64,000 nucleotides of DNA, taken from positions 10,374,001 to 10,438,000 of the forward strand of contig NZ_JAPNKE010000002.1 in the NCBI RefSeq assembly GCF_026626665.1. The letters are read 5' to 3'. Of this stretch, positions 25,900 to 36,930 are shown piece after piece; position 1 is the stretch's first letter; each line of letters starts with the position of its first letter. This DNA is from Nannocystis pusilla (GTDB lineage Bacteria; Myxococcota_A; Polyangia; Nannocystales; Nannocystaceae). Below the pieces are notes generated by a model. The model was not told the DNA's origin and searched no databases. It saw only the letters and a program-made list of their open reading frames with translations. A program made the translations under genes and the position numbers.

Positions 25900-27479
25900 A
25901 AAGCTCGCCGACCGCGTCGGCGGCCGTCCCGACGGAGGAGCTGGGCTTCAAGTACAACGATCGCCCGGGCAAGGACATCGACGAGGTGTGGAACCCGGAG
26001 CGGGCGCGGGCGCTGCGGTGGGCGCTGCCGCAGCCGCGCGACGAGGTCGACATGCTGGCGCTGGCGCTCGACGCCTACGCGGCGCGCTGGCTCGAGGTGG
26101 CGGCGAAGCCGTCGGCGACCAAAGATCAGTTCAACTGGACCAACACCTGCCTGGCGGACCGTCTCACCGCGCTCGACGATCTGGTGATCGCGGCGAGCGA
26201 GGGCGCGCGAGAGCGCGACGCTGATCGGACACGCCCACGAGTTCTTGCCCGACCTCGCCGACTGCGAGCAATCGTCGCAGTACAACCCGCTCGTCAGCCA
26301 GGGCTTCGCGCCGACGCGGCGCATGAGCTGGCGGGCGCGCCTGCTGCTGGCGGGAGGTTTCGCGCCGCGGGTGTTGCACGCGGCGCGCGTGCCCGAGCTG
26401 GGCAAGGGGTTCGAGGCGCTGGGCGCGGCGTACCTGCTGGGCGACGCGCGGGTCAACGCGGAGATCGAGCTCGCCGCCGCGTTGCTCGGCTTCCACGCCC
26501 CGGCGGGCGCGTCGAACAGGCACTCGTACACCGATCCGCGGACGGGCGAGCGGATCGTCCACCACGAGCGCCCGCTGCCGCCGCGGGCGCGCACGCTCAA
26601 GCTGCTGCAGGGGATCGCGGAGACCAGCGCGGCCGCCGGGTTCGCCGACGTCGCCGCGCGGGCCTGGGCGGGCGTGGCCGAGCTGCTCGAGGCCGGGCCG
26701 CACAGCGAGCACGCGCGGGCGGCCGCGTGGACGGCCTGCGCGCGGCGCTGGCGAAGTTGCCGGCGGAGCACCGGTTGCGGCGCCGGCTGGCCGGGGATCT
26801 GGCGATCTTCGCGGCCGCGCACGTGCGCCACGCGGTGCCCGCGGGCACCTGCGTCGCGCCTGACGGCACCCTGCCCGCGTGCGAGGCGGTGCGGGAGGCG
26901 CTCGGCGATTTCGCCACCGCGCTGCGCGGCGAGCCCGATCCGGGCCGGCGCGGGTGGCTGCGCCGGCAGCAGGCGGCGCTGCTCGAGTACGTCGGCGACG
27001 TCGCCGGCGCGGCCGCGTTGCGCCAGCAGAGCGCCGGCGAGCTCGACGACCGCAGCCCGCAGGAGCGCGGCTACCTCGACTTCTCGGCCGGCGCGATCGT
27101 GCCGCACACGCCGGACACGGCCGAGAGCCTGCGCTGCACCTACGACCACAGCCGCTGCGAGATCGATCCGGCCGTGCTGAAGGGTGAGATCGATCCGGAG
27201 GCGCTGCTCGAGGGCGCGTGGTTCATGCCGGACGAGGAGGACGGCGAGCTCGTCGCGTTTCGGGTGACGAGCGCTCACGGCAGCGAGGTGATGCGGCGGC
27301 TGGACCTGCGGGCGCGCGATCGGATCGTCGGAGTGGACGGCGCGCCCGTGACGGGGGACTTCGTGTGGGACACGGAAGCAGCCCTCGCTCGCGGGCGCTT
27401 GACCCTGACCATCGATCGCGCCGGCACCACGCTCGAGCGGGAGTACGTGCTGCGTACGCCGCGAGCCGGCGATCGATGA
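25896..27479 (+). CDS. PDZ-domain protein, possibly the sensor part of kinase 2 (frameshifts)
   Basis: The N-terminal region (MKSSPTASAAVPTEELGF onward) and an Ala-rich helical middle (ARAWAGVAELLEAGPH and further) lead to a C-terminal PDZ-like domain resembling that of GspC (GAWFMPDEEDGELVAFRV, then LRARDRIVGVDGAP). Three frames must be joined, with shifts near 26215 (after AASEGARE, into LIGHAHEFLPDL) and near 26740. It has no helix or signal of its own, which favours fusion to the preceding kinase. Function unknown; a sensor or scaffold outside the membrane is an inference. Confidence 0.6.
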   Translation: MKSSPTASAAVPTEELGFKYNDRPGKDIDEVWNPERARALRWALPQPRDEVDMLALALDAYAARWLEVAAKPSATKDQFNWTNTCLADRLTALDDLVIAASEGARERDADRTRPRVLARPRRLRAIVAVQPARQPGLRADAAHELAGAPAAGGRFRAAGVARGARARAGQGVRGAGRGVPAGRRAGQRGDRARRRVARLPRPGGRVEQALVHRSADGRADRPPRAPAAAAGAHAQAAAGDRGDQRGRRVRRRRRAGLGGRGRAARGRAAQRARAGGRVDGLRAALAKLPAEHRLRRRLAGDLAIFAAAHVRHAVPAGTCVAPDGTLPACEAVREALGDFATALRGEPDPGRRGWLRRQQAALLEYVGDVAGAAALRQQSAGELDDRSPQERGYLDFSAGAIVPHTPDTAESLRCTYDHSRCEIDPAVLKGEIDPEALLEGAWFMPDEEDGELVAFRVTSAHGSEVMRRLDLRARDRIVGVDGAPVTGDFVWDTEAALARGRLTLTIDRAGTTLEREYVLRTPRAGDR

Positions 27480-28322
27480 TTGATTGGCGAGACATCTCGC
27501 GGTGTTGACATTGAGCCCGGCGAGCCGAGCCGGGGCTCGGGAGGACCGCACAGGCAGACATGGGCCGCCTGATGGCGTCGACAGGGTCTGGAACGCGGTT
27601 CAGACCCTGCCGAAGACGGCGCATCGCAGTTCGTCCGATAACTGCCACGATTGAGCGGGAAAATATCGGCAGCGTCGCGCGACGACCCGGGGCGAATGTC
27701 GGCACCAGTGTCCCGGCGCGGGCGCGGACGCGGACCGAGGCGCGCCGGCGAGAGCGAGCTGTGCGGGCCGCACTGGCGACATTCGCCGGCGCGGCGCCGA
27801 TCTGCGAGATGGGCCCGCAGCGGGCCCGGGGCAGGTCCTGCGGGCGGGCTCATGTTTGTGGCGGAGCGCGAGAACGACGGTTTCGGGGTGTGGTGGTTAC
27901 TCGGTCCTACACCTCGACGATGTCGGCCTCGAATTGGTCGTTCGCGCGGCGTTTCGCCGTACCAATTCGCCTGCGATCATTACACAACTGCCGTGATTTG
28001 CGGCGCGGCAACCGCAGGGAGGGTGCTTGCGGCCGGGCTCGGCGCCGGCGATTCGCAGTTGCACTCGGTGCCCACAAAATCGCCGTAAACGGGCCCCTGG
28101 CGGGTCTGGCGGGCTCGTAGCGCCTTGCCGACGCGGTCTGCAGGCCCCGGGTGCAACCGCTCACCCCCGATTTTTCTGCTTGCCCGGGTCAACGTGCTCA
28201 CCATGGTTGAGTCGTCAATGTCGCCTGCGGGACGGTCCGCGGCGAATCGATAAACTCCTCGCTGTGTGGACCCCCATCTACCAGTGAATCGCACACTCCG
28301 TGTGCCTCGAAAGGAACTTGCC
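27480..28322. other. Intergenic region, 840 bp, no supported gene
   Basis: A hairpin at 27582-27609 (9-bp arms CAGGGTCTG and CAGACCCTG) may end the kinase/PDZ transcript; it has no T-run. A second stem-loop of GAGCC-type arms lies at about 27512-27540. From 27700 to 28250 small frames are open on both strands but none looks like a protein. The Asp-rich protein's ribosome site (AAAGGAA, about 28310) closes the region. Confidence 0.5.
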
Positions 28323-29120
28323 ATGTCTCGCATCATCTCTTCGTTCTTCGTCGCCCTCTCGTTCGCCACCACCGCCGGCCTCGCCTACACGGCCACCGAC
28401 GCCGAGGCCCACGGCTGCGAGAACGGCTGTGGAGGAGGTTGGGGAGGAGGGCTGGGGCTCGACCTCGGCATCGACCTCGACATCGACGTCGATGTCGACC
28501 TCGACCTGGGCACCTGCTACGACATCGACGTCGATCTCGGAGCTGATTGCGCGATCGTCACCGACGTCGACGCAGGCCTTTACTGCGATCCGCTCAGCGT
28601 CGAAGCCGCGTGCATCGCCCAGCTTGGCGTCGACTGCGGTCTCGACGCGTTCCTCGGCTGCGTGGCCGACATGACCGCGCACTGCGAGGCGGAGATCGAG
28701 GCCGGCGGCGCGCTGTTCTGCGACGGCGTGTTCCTCGGCGCCGACAGCTGCCTCGACGGCCTCGACGGCCTGCTCGACGGCCTGCTCGACGGCTTGCTCG
28801 ACATCGACCTCGACATCGACGCGTGCTTCGACGTCGACCTCGACGTCGATGTCGACCTCGACCTCGACATCTGCCTCGACGTCGGCCTGGGCGTGGACGT
28901 CGACTGCGCGGTCGCCCTGGGCGCCGAGTGCCTGGCGAAGTGCGACCCGATCGCGGTCGAGGCGGCTTGCATCGTCGAGCTCGGCGAGGACTGCGGCCTG
29001 CACGAGATGGCGGCCTGCCAGGCCGGCCTGATGGCCCATTGCGAGGCCGCTTGCAACCTCGGCGGCGCGCTGTTCTGCGACGGCGACATCTACGCCGGCT
29101 TCTTCTTCTGCGGCGAGTGA
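28323..29120 (+). CDS. Secreted Asp-rich, Cys-rich repeat protein
   Basis: This 265-residue protein has a signal peptide (MSRIISSFFVALSFATTAGL, cleavage likely after AEA) and no lipobox. It contains two homologous Cys-rich modules, CDPLSVEAACIAQLGVDCGL and CDPIAVEAACIVELGEDCGL, each followed by HCEA and GGALFCDG. They are separated and preceded by strands of alternating Asp and aliphatic residues (LDIDVDVDLDL type) and LLDG repeats. It is very acidic. Alternating Asp strands suggest metal (for example calcium) binding or an extended beta structure, but I recognise no family. It stands alone with its own ribosome site and a terminator at 29263. Confidence 0.85.
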   Translation: MSRIISSFFVALSFATTAGLAYTATDAEAHGCENGCGGGWGGGLGLDLGIDLDIDVDVDLDLGTCYDIDVDLGADCAIVTDVDAGLYCDPLSVEAACIAQLGVDCGLDAFLGCVADMTAHCEAEIEAGGALFCDGVFLGADSCLDGLDGLLDGLLDGLLDIDLDIDACFDVDLDVDVDLDLDICLDVGLGVDVDCAVALGAECLAKCDPIAVEAACIVELGEDCGLHEMAACQAGLMAHCEAACNLGGALFCDGDIYAGFFFCGE

Positions 29121-29262
29121 TCGCGGCAGGACGCCCCGGCCCGCGACCGCCCCGCGCGGTCGCGTCCGGGCCACGACTTCGACTAGGACGGCGAGCTCGC
29201 GACCCCTGGACCCGCTTGCGAGCTCGCCGCTCTCGTCACCTTTTTACAGCTGCGCGGCGCAA

Positions 29263-29292
29263 CATCGCAGATGTCCCCGAGGACATGCGATG
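29263..29292. terminator. Bidirectional GGACAT hairpin
   Basis: Outer arms CATCGC (29263) and GCGATG (29287) and inner arms ATGTCC (29271) and GGACAT (29281) enclose the tetraloop CCGA; a two-base bulge AG lies on one side. It sits between the convergent Asp-rich protein and zinc-ribbon genes. An exact TGTCC-N4-GGACA member. Confidence 0.7.
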
Positions 29293-29347
29293 ATTGCCCC
29301 GCGCTTTTGTCTTGGATGCATGGGTCGAGAGGAGAGTCCGGTGATCG

Positions 29348-29812
29348 TCAGCCGCCGGTCGGCAGCATGCGCCGGAGGCGGGCGAGGCCGCGGAGGACCT
29401 CGTCGCGGTGGCGGGCGAGGATCAGCCAGCGCGGCAGGCGGGCGATCCGGTAGCGGTCGGGCAGGAACAGGCGCAGGCGCTCGCGCAGCGGGCTGCGCAC
29501 GTAGTCCTCGAGCTCCCGCAGGTGCTCGGCTCCGGTGGCCCACAGGACGTGGCCGCAGCAGTCGGTCCGCAGCCAGTAGCGCAGGCCGATCGGCTCCTCG
29601 CGGATCGCCCCGCACGCGGGACAGTGCATGCGGCGCGTCCGCGACGGCGGGGTGTCTTCGCTGTACAGGGTGACGAGGCGCGCGCAGCCGTCGCAGCGGG
29701 GACAGGCGACGAGGATCGACTCGCGCGTGCCGGGCCTCAGGGGCTGCGGCTCGCGGTCGTGCAGTTGCCGGAAGCGCAGCGGCGGTCCGGGGCGGCGGAG
29801 ACGGTTCGGCAC
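29348..29812 (-). CDS. Zinc-ribbon protein of unknown function
   Basis: This 154-residue protein carries CPRCDGC near residue 37 and CPAC near residue 64, a zinc ribbon, followed by YWLRTDCCGHVLWATGAEHL and a basic C-terminal helix region. This pattern is shared with small TFIIB-type zinc-ribbon proteins of proteobacteria whose role is unknown. The start is the first ATG, though the first 25 residues are Arg/Pro-rich and the true start could be further in. It is followed, in the same orientation, by the prenyltransferase. Confidence 0.7.
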   Translation of the reverse strand: MPNRLRRPGPPLRFRQLHDREPQPLRPGTRESILVACPRCDGCARLVTLYSEDTPPSRTRRMHCPACGAIREEPIGLRYWLRTDCCGHVLWATGAEHLRELEDYVRSPLRERLRLFLPDRYRIARLPRWLILARHRDEVLRGLARLRRMLPTGG

Positions 29813-29950
29813 CCGGGCAGCGTCGCACGAGCGGAGGGCGAGCGCGAGCCGGGTGCTCGCGCTCCACCGAGGTCACACCATGGGTGATATGTCTCTTCGG
29901 ACAGGCGAGCGCGGGCCCGCGGCGCCGGCAGATCGCGCGCGGTCGCGGCG

Positions 29951-30846
29951 CTAGACCAGCGTGGCGATCAGGGCGCAGGCGAGGTAGGCCATGCTGATGT
30001 AGCCGTTGAGGTCGAAGAACGCCTTGTCGATGCGGCTGAGGTCGCCGGGGCGGACGATCGCGTGCTCGTAGACGAGGATCGCGGCGATCAGCGCGACCCC
30101 GACGGCATGGGCGACGCCGAGCCCCTCGCGCAGGTGGACGACCACCAGCGCGGCGACGGTGCCGACGTGGAGGAGGGCGCTGAAGACCAGGGCGCCCACG
30201 GTTCCGAAGCGGACGGGGATCGAGTGCAGCCGCTGCTCGCGGTCGAAGGTCTCGTCCTGCAGGCTGTAGAGGATGTCGAAGCCCGCCACCCAGGTGGCGA
30301 CCGCGAGCATCAGCCACAGCGGGGTGGCGGGCGCGGCGAGGTCGCCGGTGACGGCCACCCACGCGCCGCCGGGGGCGAGCGAGAGGGCGAGCCCGAGCAC
30401 CAGGTGGGCCGACCACGAGAATCTTTGAAGAGGCTGTAGGCGAGGACGACGATCAGACAGCCGGGGGCCAGCAACAACGGGACAGGTCCCAAGAGCCAGG
30501 CGCAGCCGAGGAAGGCGAGCGCGGAGAGGACGGTCAGCAGGACCGCGGCCCGCAGCGAGACCAGCCCGGCCGGCAGCTCGCGCATGGCGGTGCGCGGGTT
30601 GGCGGCGTCGATCCGGCGATCGACGATTCGATTGAAGCCCATGGCGGCGGTGCGCGCGGCCGTGAAGGCGAGGACGATCAGCGCGAGGCGCCCGAGGTCC
30701 AGGCCCGCGCCGCCGTGCGCGAGCGCGTGCCGGTGCGCGAGGGCGACCGCGGCCAGCGCGAACGGCAGGCCGAAGACGGTGTGGCTGAAGCGGACGAGGC
30801 CGCCGAGACGACGCACGACGAGCCACGGGGCCGGAGCTGCGGTCAC
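29951..30846 (-). CDS. UbiA-type prenyltransferase (MqnP/UbiA-like, one frameshift)
   Basis: This membrane prenyltransferase of about 298 residues has both metal-diphosphate motifs: NRIVDRRID in the first half and DILYSLQDETFD in the second. The stretch HTVFGLPFAL and AMGFNRIVDRRIDAANPRTA are typical of the UbiA-like group that attaches a polyprenyl chain to an aromatic acid for quinone synthesis. MqnP-type (menaquinone) and ubiquinone-type use cannot be told apart here. The halves are in different frames; one indel near 30425 rejoins LAYSLFK to RFSWSAHLVLG. The start is a GTG (VTAAPAPWLV). Confidence 0.85.
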
Positions 30847-31519
30847 GCGCGAGAGTGTAGCAGCGCGCAGCGCGTGGCGGCCGCGGCGGGCGGTCGCAGG
30901 GGCGTGCGGAAGGGCAACTCGCGGCGGCCGCGAGGGGGGACTGCAAGCGCCGCGCGGGAGGGCGAGATCCGCAGCGGCCGCCGACAGCTGCCCGGAGAGA
31001 CCGGGGGACGATGGGGATGTCCTCGGGGACAGGTGCTGGCCGCGCGCCCGGCGTGCGCGCGAGGCCGCGTTCCGCGGGTCGAGGAGATGCCCCCGGGAGG
31101 GCGGCGAGCCCGTCGCGCGCGAGCGGTTCGGCTGTCCTGAGGGACAGGCGGGTTCGGCGGAGCGGCGAGGCCGTCCGGGGGCGCGCGGGTGCGGATGTCC
31201 TGAGGGACAGGCGGGTTCGGCGGAGCGGCGAGGCCGTCCGGGGGCGCGCGGGTGCGGATGTCCTGAGGGACAGGCGGGTGCGGCGGAGCGGCGAGGCGTC
31301 CGGGCGCGCGCTTGACCGCGAACTTGGTTGCATGTCCTGAAAGACATGTAGTCGTTCGACAGGTGTCTCGTCGGCGCGCTCAAGGAGGGCCCCATGGCGC
31401 GAGTGTCATGACGCGGCTGCCATGCCTTGCGCTCGTGGTGTGCGGTTTGTTCGCCAGAAGGCCGTCGCCAGCGGTTGCTTGCCTTTGGCGGGCCCGGACG
31501 CCCGTGCTATGCCGTCGGC
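30847..31519. repeat. Intergenic region with 63-bp repeats carrying hairpins
   Basis: Three 63-bp units start at 31131, 31194 and 31257 (the last shortened). Each begins with TGTCC-TGAG-GGACA and continues CAGGCGGGTTCGGCGGAGC. A related hairpin with a TCGG loop lies at 31018-31031, and a weaker one (CATGTC with GACATG) at 31332-31349. The region separates the divergent starts of the prenyltransferase and the repeat lipoprotein. Because the stems are repeated as part of a larger unit, these copies arose by tandem duplication. Confidence 0.85.
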
Positions 31520-32396
31520 ATGCTTACTGTTCATGGCTTGAGCGTGCGCGTGATCATCGGGTTGTGCTGTGGGGTGCTGGCGTGCTCCACCGAGAAGGGC
31601 GAGTCGTCGGAGACGTCTCCTCAGGAGACCGAAGGCGCCAGCGAAGGGGCGACGGAAGGCGCCAGCGAAGGGGCGACGGAAGGCGCCAGCGAAGGGGCGA
31701 CGGAAGGCGCCAGCGAAGGGGCGACGGAGGGGACGCCGACCGAGACTGGCGAGGAGCCGACGGCGGGAGAGACCGAGGGCGCGCTGCCGGCGGCCTGCGA
31801 AGAGGTCGACCCGGCGGTGTCGGCCGATTTCGAGGTTGCGATCGACGGTGATGCCGGCGTGCACGACATCGACTTGCCGTGCACGGTCGACGCGGTGGCG
31901 ACCGAGGGGAACCAATCGGTCACCTCGCTGACCTGCGACGAGGGGGCACGCCGCGGGCCGTGACGCTGACCCTCCCGGTCGCGCCCGAGGGCGAGGTCGC
32001 CTGGGCCGTCGGCGACGGCGTGCAGCTCAACTCGGGCTCGCAGGACCTCGACGTGACCTGGGAGAAGTGGATCGAGCTGCGCGGAGCCGACGACGCGCTG
32101 CTGGCCGCCGGCGTCGCGCCGCGCAACGGAGAGCTCCCCGCCGGGCTGTTCGCGCCGATCGTCGTCGAGCCGGTGCCCGCCTGCGGGCCGGTCAACTTCG
32201 ACCTGGCGGTCAGCTCGTTCCAGCTCGACTTCACGCTCGCGGACCAGACGCTGAGCGTGTTCTCCGGCCACCGCGGCGAGCTGGTCGCCGGCGCGGGCGA
32301 GAGCTTCGCCGTCGACGTCGACACCGCGCAGTACAACGAGTGCTGCCACTGGAGGAGATCTTCGCGCTGCTGCTCCGGCGGGTGAAGACGGAGTAG
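31520..32396 (+). CDS. Repeat-linker lipoprotein (two frameshifts)
   Basis: Starts MLTVHGLSVRVIIGLCCGVL with a lipobox around GVLAC. An acidic linker contains four exact copies of the 8-residue unit EGASEGAT (24-bp DNA unit, 31631-31726). The globular part (EEVDPAVSADFEVAIDGDAG onward) is an all-beta-looking domain that I do not recognise. Two shifts are needed: near 31945, in a run of five G, to continue into AVTLTLPVAPEGEVAWAVG, and near 32350 to reach CHLEEIFALLLRRVKTE. It converges on kinase 3. Surface location is inferred from the lipobox. Confidence 0.7.
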
Positions 32397-32497
32397 CGGC
32401 GCGAGGCCGGTGACCGCGGGCCGTCCGGGGGCGTCGACCGCAGGAGGCGTCGGCGTGGACGGCTTGCGCGGCGGCCGGCGCACCCGAGCATCGCAGT

Positions 32498-32513
32498 ATG
32501 TCCCCAAGGACAT
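32498..32513. terminator. GGACAT hairpin between convergent genes
   Basis: ATGTCC (32498) and GGACAT (32508) enclose CCAA. Single-arm relatives CATGCC and GGACATGCC follow to 32560. It lies between the repeat lipoprotein (+) and kinase 3 (-). Exact TGTCC-N4-GGACA member. Confidence 0.6.
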
Positions 32514-32569
32514 GCCGTTCGGGGCAAGTTCGAAGAGCATGCCCGATCGGACATGCCCTCACAACCAGC

Positions 32570-35103
<2,534 letters not shown>

Positions 35104-35237
35104 CCGGGCGGGCGCCTCGAGTGTGGGCGGCCATGGGGGGGCGCGACAAGGGGCGAGTGTCGTGAGGCGCGTTTTCGCGCGGTGCGAGCGCGCCCGGGGA
35201 GGCCCTGGGCCGAGGGCGTTGATGCTAGGGTAGAGCG

Positions 35238-36257
35238 GTGCGGGTCCCGCTGTGCGTGCTTCTGGGGTGGCTGCTGGCGATGCCGCCCGCCGGGGTCGTG
35301 TGGGCCGCGCCACCCGGGGGTGCGGCGACACCGAGCGATTCGGTGCGGATCGCCGTGGTGCCGCTGCGCGTGGGGGGCGGCCAGGTCGACGAGGCGACGC
35401 GCAAGGGCTGGGTCGCGGGGCTGCGGCGCGGGCTTGGGCGCGGCGACTTCACGCTCGTCGAGCAGGACGTGGCCGACCGCGTCGGCGAGCCGGGCTGCGA
35501 GCGGCAGGCGTGCCTCGACGCGCTGCGCGAGGCGGGTGCGACCCATCTGGTGCGCACCGGCATCACGATGAAGAGCCGCGACTACTTGCTCGAGCTCGAG
35601 CTGGTCGACGCGGGCTCCGGCGCGGTGCTCTTCAAGTCGCAGGAGCGGTGCGAGATCTGCGGCGTCGGCGAGGTCGCCGATCTGCTCGACTCCCAGGGCG
35701 CCCTGCTGCAGACGCGGCTCGCGGTGCTCGGCAAGGGGCCGCCGGTGCTGGTGCTCGACACCCGGCCGAGCGGCGCCCTGGTCCACGTCGACGGCGAGGT
35801 CGTCGGCAAGACTCCGCTCGAGCGGCCGCTGCTCGCCGGGGCGCGGAAGATCCGGGTCACGCTCGGCGGCTACGTCGCCGAGGAGCGCGAGCTGACGTTC
35901 GTCGCCGGCGGCCGCGAAGAGGTGGTCATCGAGCTGCAGCGCACCCCGGGCAACCCGCGGCAGCGGGCGCTCGGCGGGGCGGCGCTCGGCGGGGGCCTGG
36001 CGCTGTTCGGGGCCGGCGTGGCCTTGCTCGCGCTCGACGACATGCCGTTCAAGAAGCGCTGCACGGGGACCGAGGTCGACGCCGACGGCGACTGCCGCTG
36101 GCTCTACAACACCGGCTGGGGCGGGGCGGCGCTGGCGGTGTCGGGGGCGGTGCTGGTGACTCTGGGGATCGTCGCGCTGGTGCGAAATCGCGCGCCGAGA
36201 CCGGCTCGGAGCGCGCGGGTGCTGCCGACCGGGCTGGGGGTGATGGCGCGGTTTTGA
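35238..36257 (+). CDS. PEGA-domain membrane protein
   Basis: This 339-residue protein has a signal peptide (MRVPLCVLLGWLLAMPPAGV) and an N-terminal domain resembling those that compute variable parameters from a name string (SVRIAVVPLRVGGGQVDEAT). A PEGA domain follows (LVLDTRPSGALVHVDGEVVG, then PLERPLLAGARKIRVTLGGY), and two membrane helices lie at about 242-265 and 285-308 around a Cys-containing loop. PEGA domains are surface-layer-like beta domains often found beside kinases. The GTG start at 35238 is divergent from kinase 3 across 134 bp. Confidence 0.85.
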   Translation: MRVPLCVLLGWLLAMPPAGVVWAAPPGGAATPSDSVRIAVVPLRVGGGQVDEATRKGWVAGLRRGLGRGDFTLVEQDVADRVGEPGCERQACLDALREAGATHLVRTGITMKSRDYLLELELVDAGSGAVLFKSQERCEICGVGEVADLLDSQGALLQTRLAVLGKGPPVLVLDTRPSGALVHVDGEVVGKTPLERPLLAGARKIRVTLGGYVAEERELTFVAGGREEVVIELQRTPGNPRQRALGGAALGGGLALFGAGVALLALDDMPFKKRCTGTEVDADGDCRWLYNTGWGGAALAVSGAVLVTLGIVALVRNRAPRPARSARVLPTGLGVMARF

Positions 36258-36274
36258 GCGCGCTGCGCCCGCGA

Positions 36275-36844
36275 TTATTTGCCGATCGCGGCGACCTCGG
36301 CGGCGTCCTGGCAGGTCAGCACGCAGGTCGCGCGGTTGGTCGAGTTCAGGCTCTTGTCGGCGAAGCAGGAGTTGACGCAGCCGGTGAAGCTGGCGGCCGC
36401 GGCCTTGAACTTCTCCTTCGACGGACCGCCCGGCATGCTCTCGATCGCGGCCTCGGCGGCGTCGTCGCAGGTGAGCTTGCAGGTCTCGCGGTTGGTCGCC
36501 TTCTTCTCGGACACGCAGTCGGTGTAACAGCCGCTGTACGAGCGGACGACCCCGGCGACGTCGGTGGCGGAGCCGGTGGGCAGCAGGTCGGTGGCGGGCG
36601 GCGGCGTGGTCGGCGTGTCCGAGCCGGTGGCCGGGCGCTTGGGCTTGGGCTCGGCGGGCGGCGTCTCGGAGCTGCGGTCGACCGCCGGGACCGCCGGCGT
36701 CGGGCCTGGTTTACGCTGCTCGGCGGAGTCGTCGCAGGCGACGAGGAGCGCGCCGCCGAGGAGGAGCCCGCGAGGAACATGCCTCACGGCCCACCGGGCC
36801 TGCAGGCGGGACAGGGTCTGACAGATCTGGGTCCTCGTGGTCAT
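36275..36844 (-). CDS. Lipoprotein with two twin-CX3C modules
   Basis: This protein of about 189 residues starts MTTRTQICQTLSRLQARW and has a lipobox (LLVAC) near residue 36, a Pro/Thr-rich linker, then two related helical modules: GCYTDC with CKLTC, and GCVNSC with CVLTC, each followed by DAAE. Each module carries two C-x3-C motifs separated by about eleven residues, the layout of disulfide-stapled alpha-hairpins. I know no bacterial family with this duplication. It is convergent with the PEGA gene (17 bp) and divergent from the FHA-ABC gene. An alternative start lies at 36859. Confidence 0.75.
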   Translation of the reverse strand: MTTRTQICQTLSRLQARWAVRHVPRGLLLGGALLVACDDSAEQRKPGPTPAVPAVDRSSETPPAEPKPKRPATGSDTPTTPPPATDLLPTGSATDVAGVVRSYSGCYTDCVSEKKATNRETCKLTCDDAAEAAIESMPGGPSKEKFKAAAASFTGCVNSCFADKSLNSTNRATCVLTCQDAAEVAAIGK

Positions 36845-36930
36845 GCCGCAAGCATACACATCGTGGGGGAATTGCCCAGAAACGTTGACATCCGCCGGCG
36901 CCGGCTGGATCCTGCGAATACAAGGCCTGC

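Noticed and set aside
27600..28200. Small genes between the PDZ and Asp-rich proteins
   Set aside because: Frames on both strands are short, Arg/Pro-rich and without start context or recognisable motifs.
28278..29174. 298-codon antisense frame over the Asp-rich protein
   Set aside because: GAC/GTC-rich DNA reads as Val/Asp on either strand; the + strand frame has the signal peptide, ribosome site and Cys modules.
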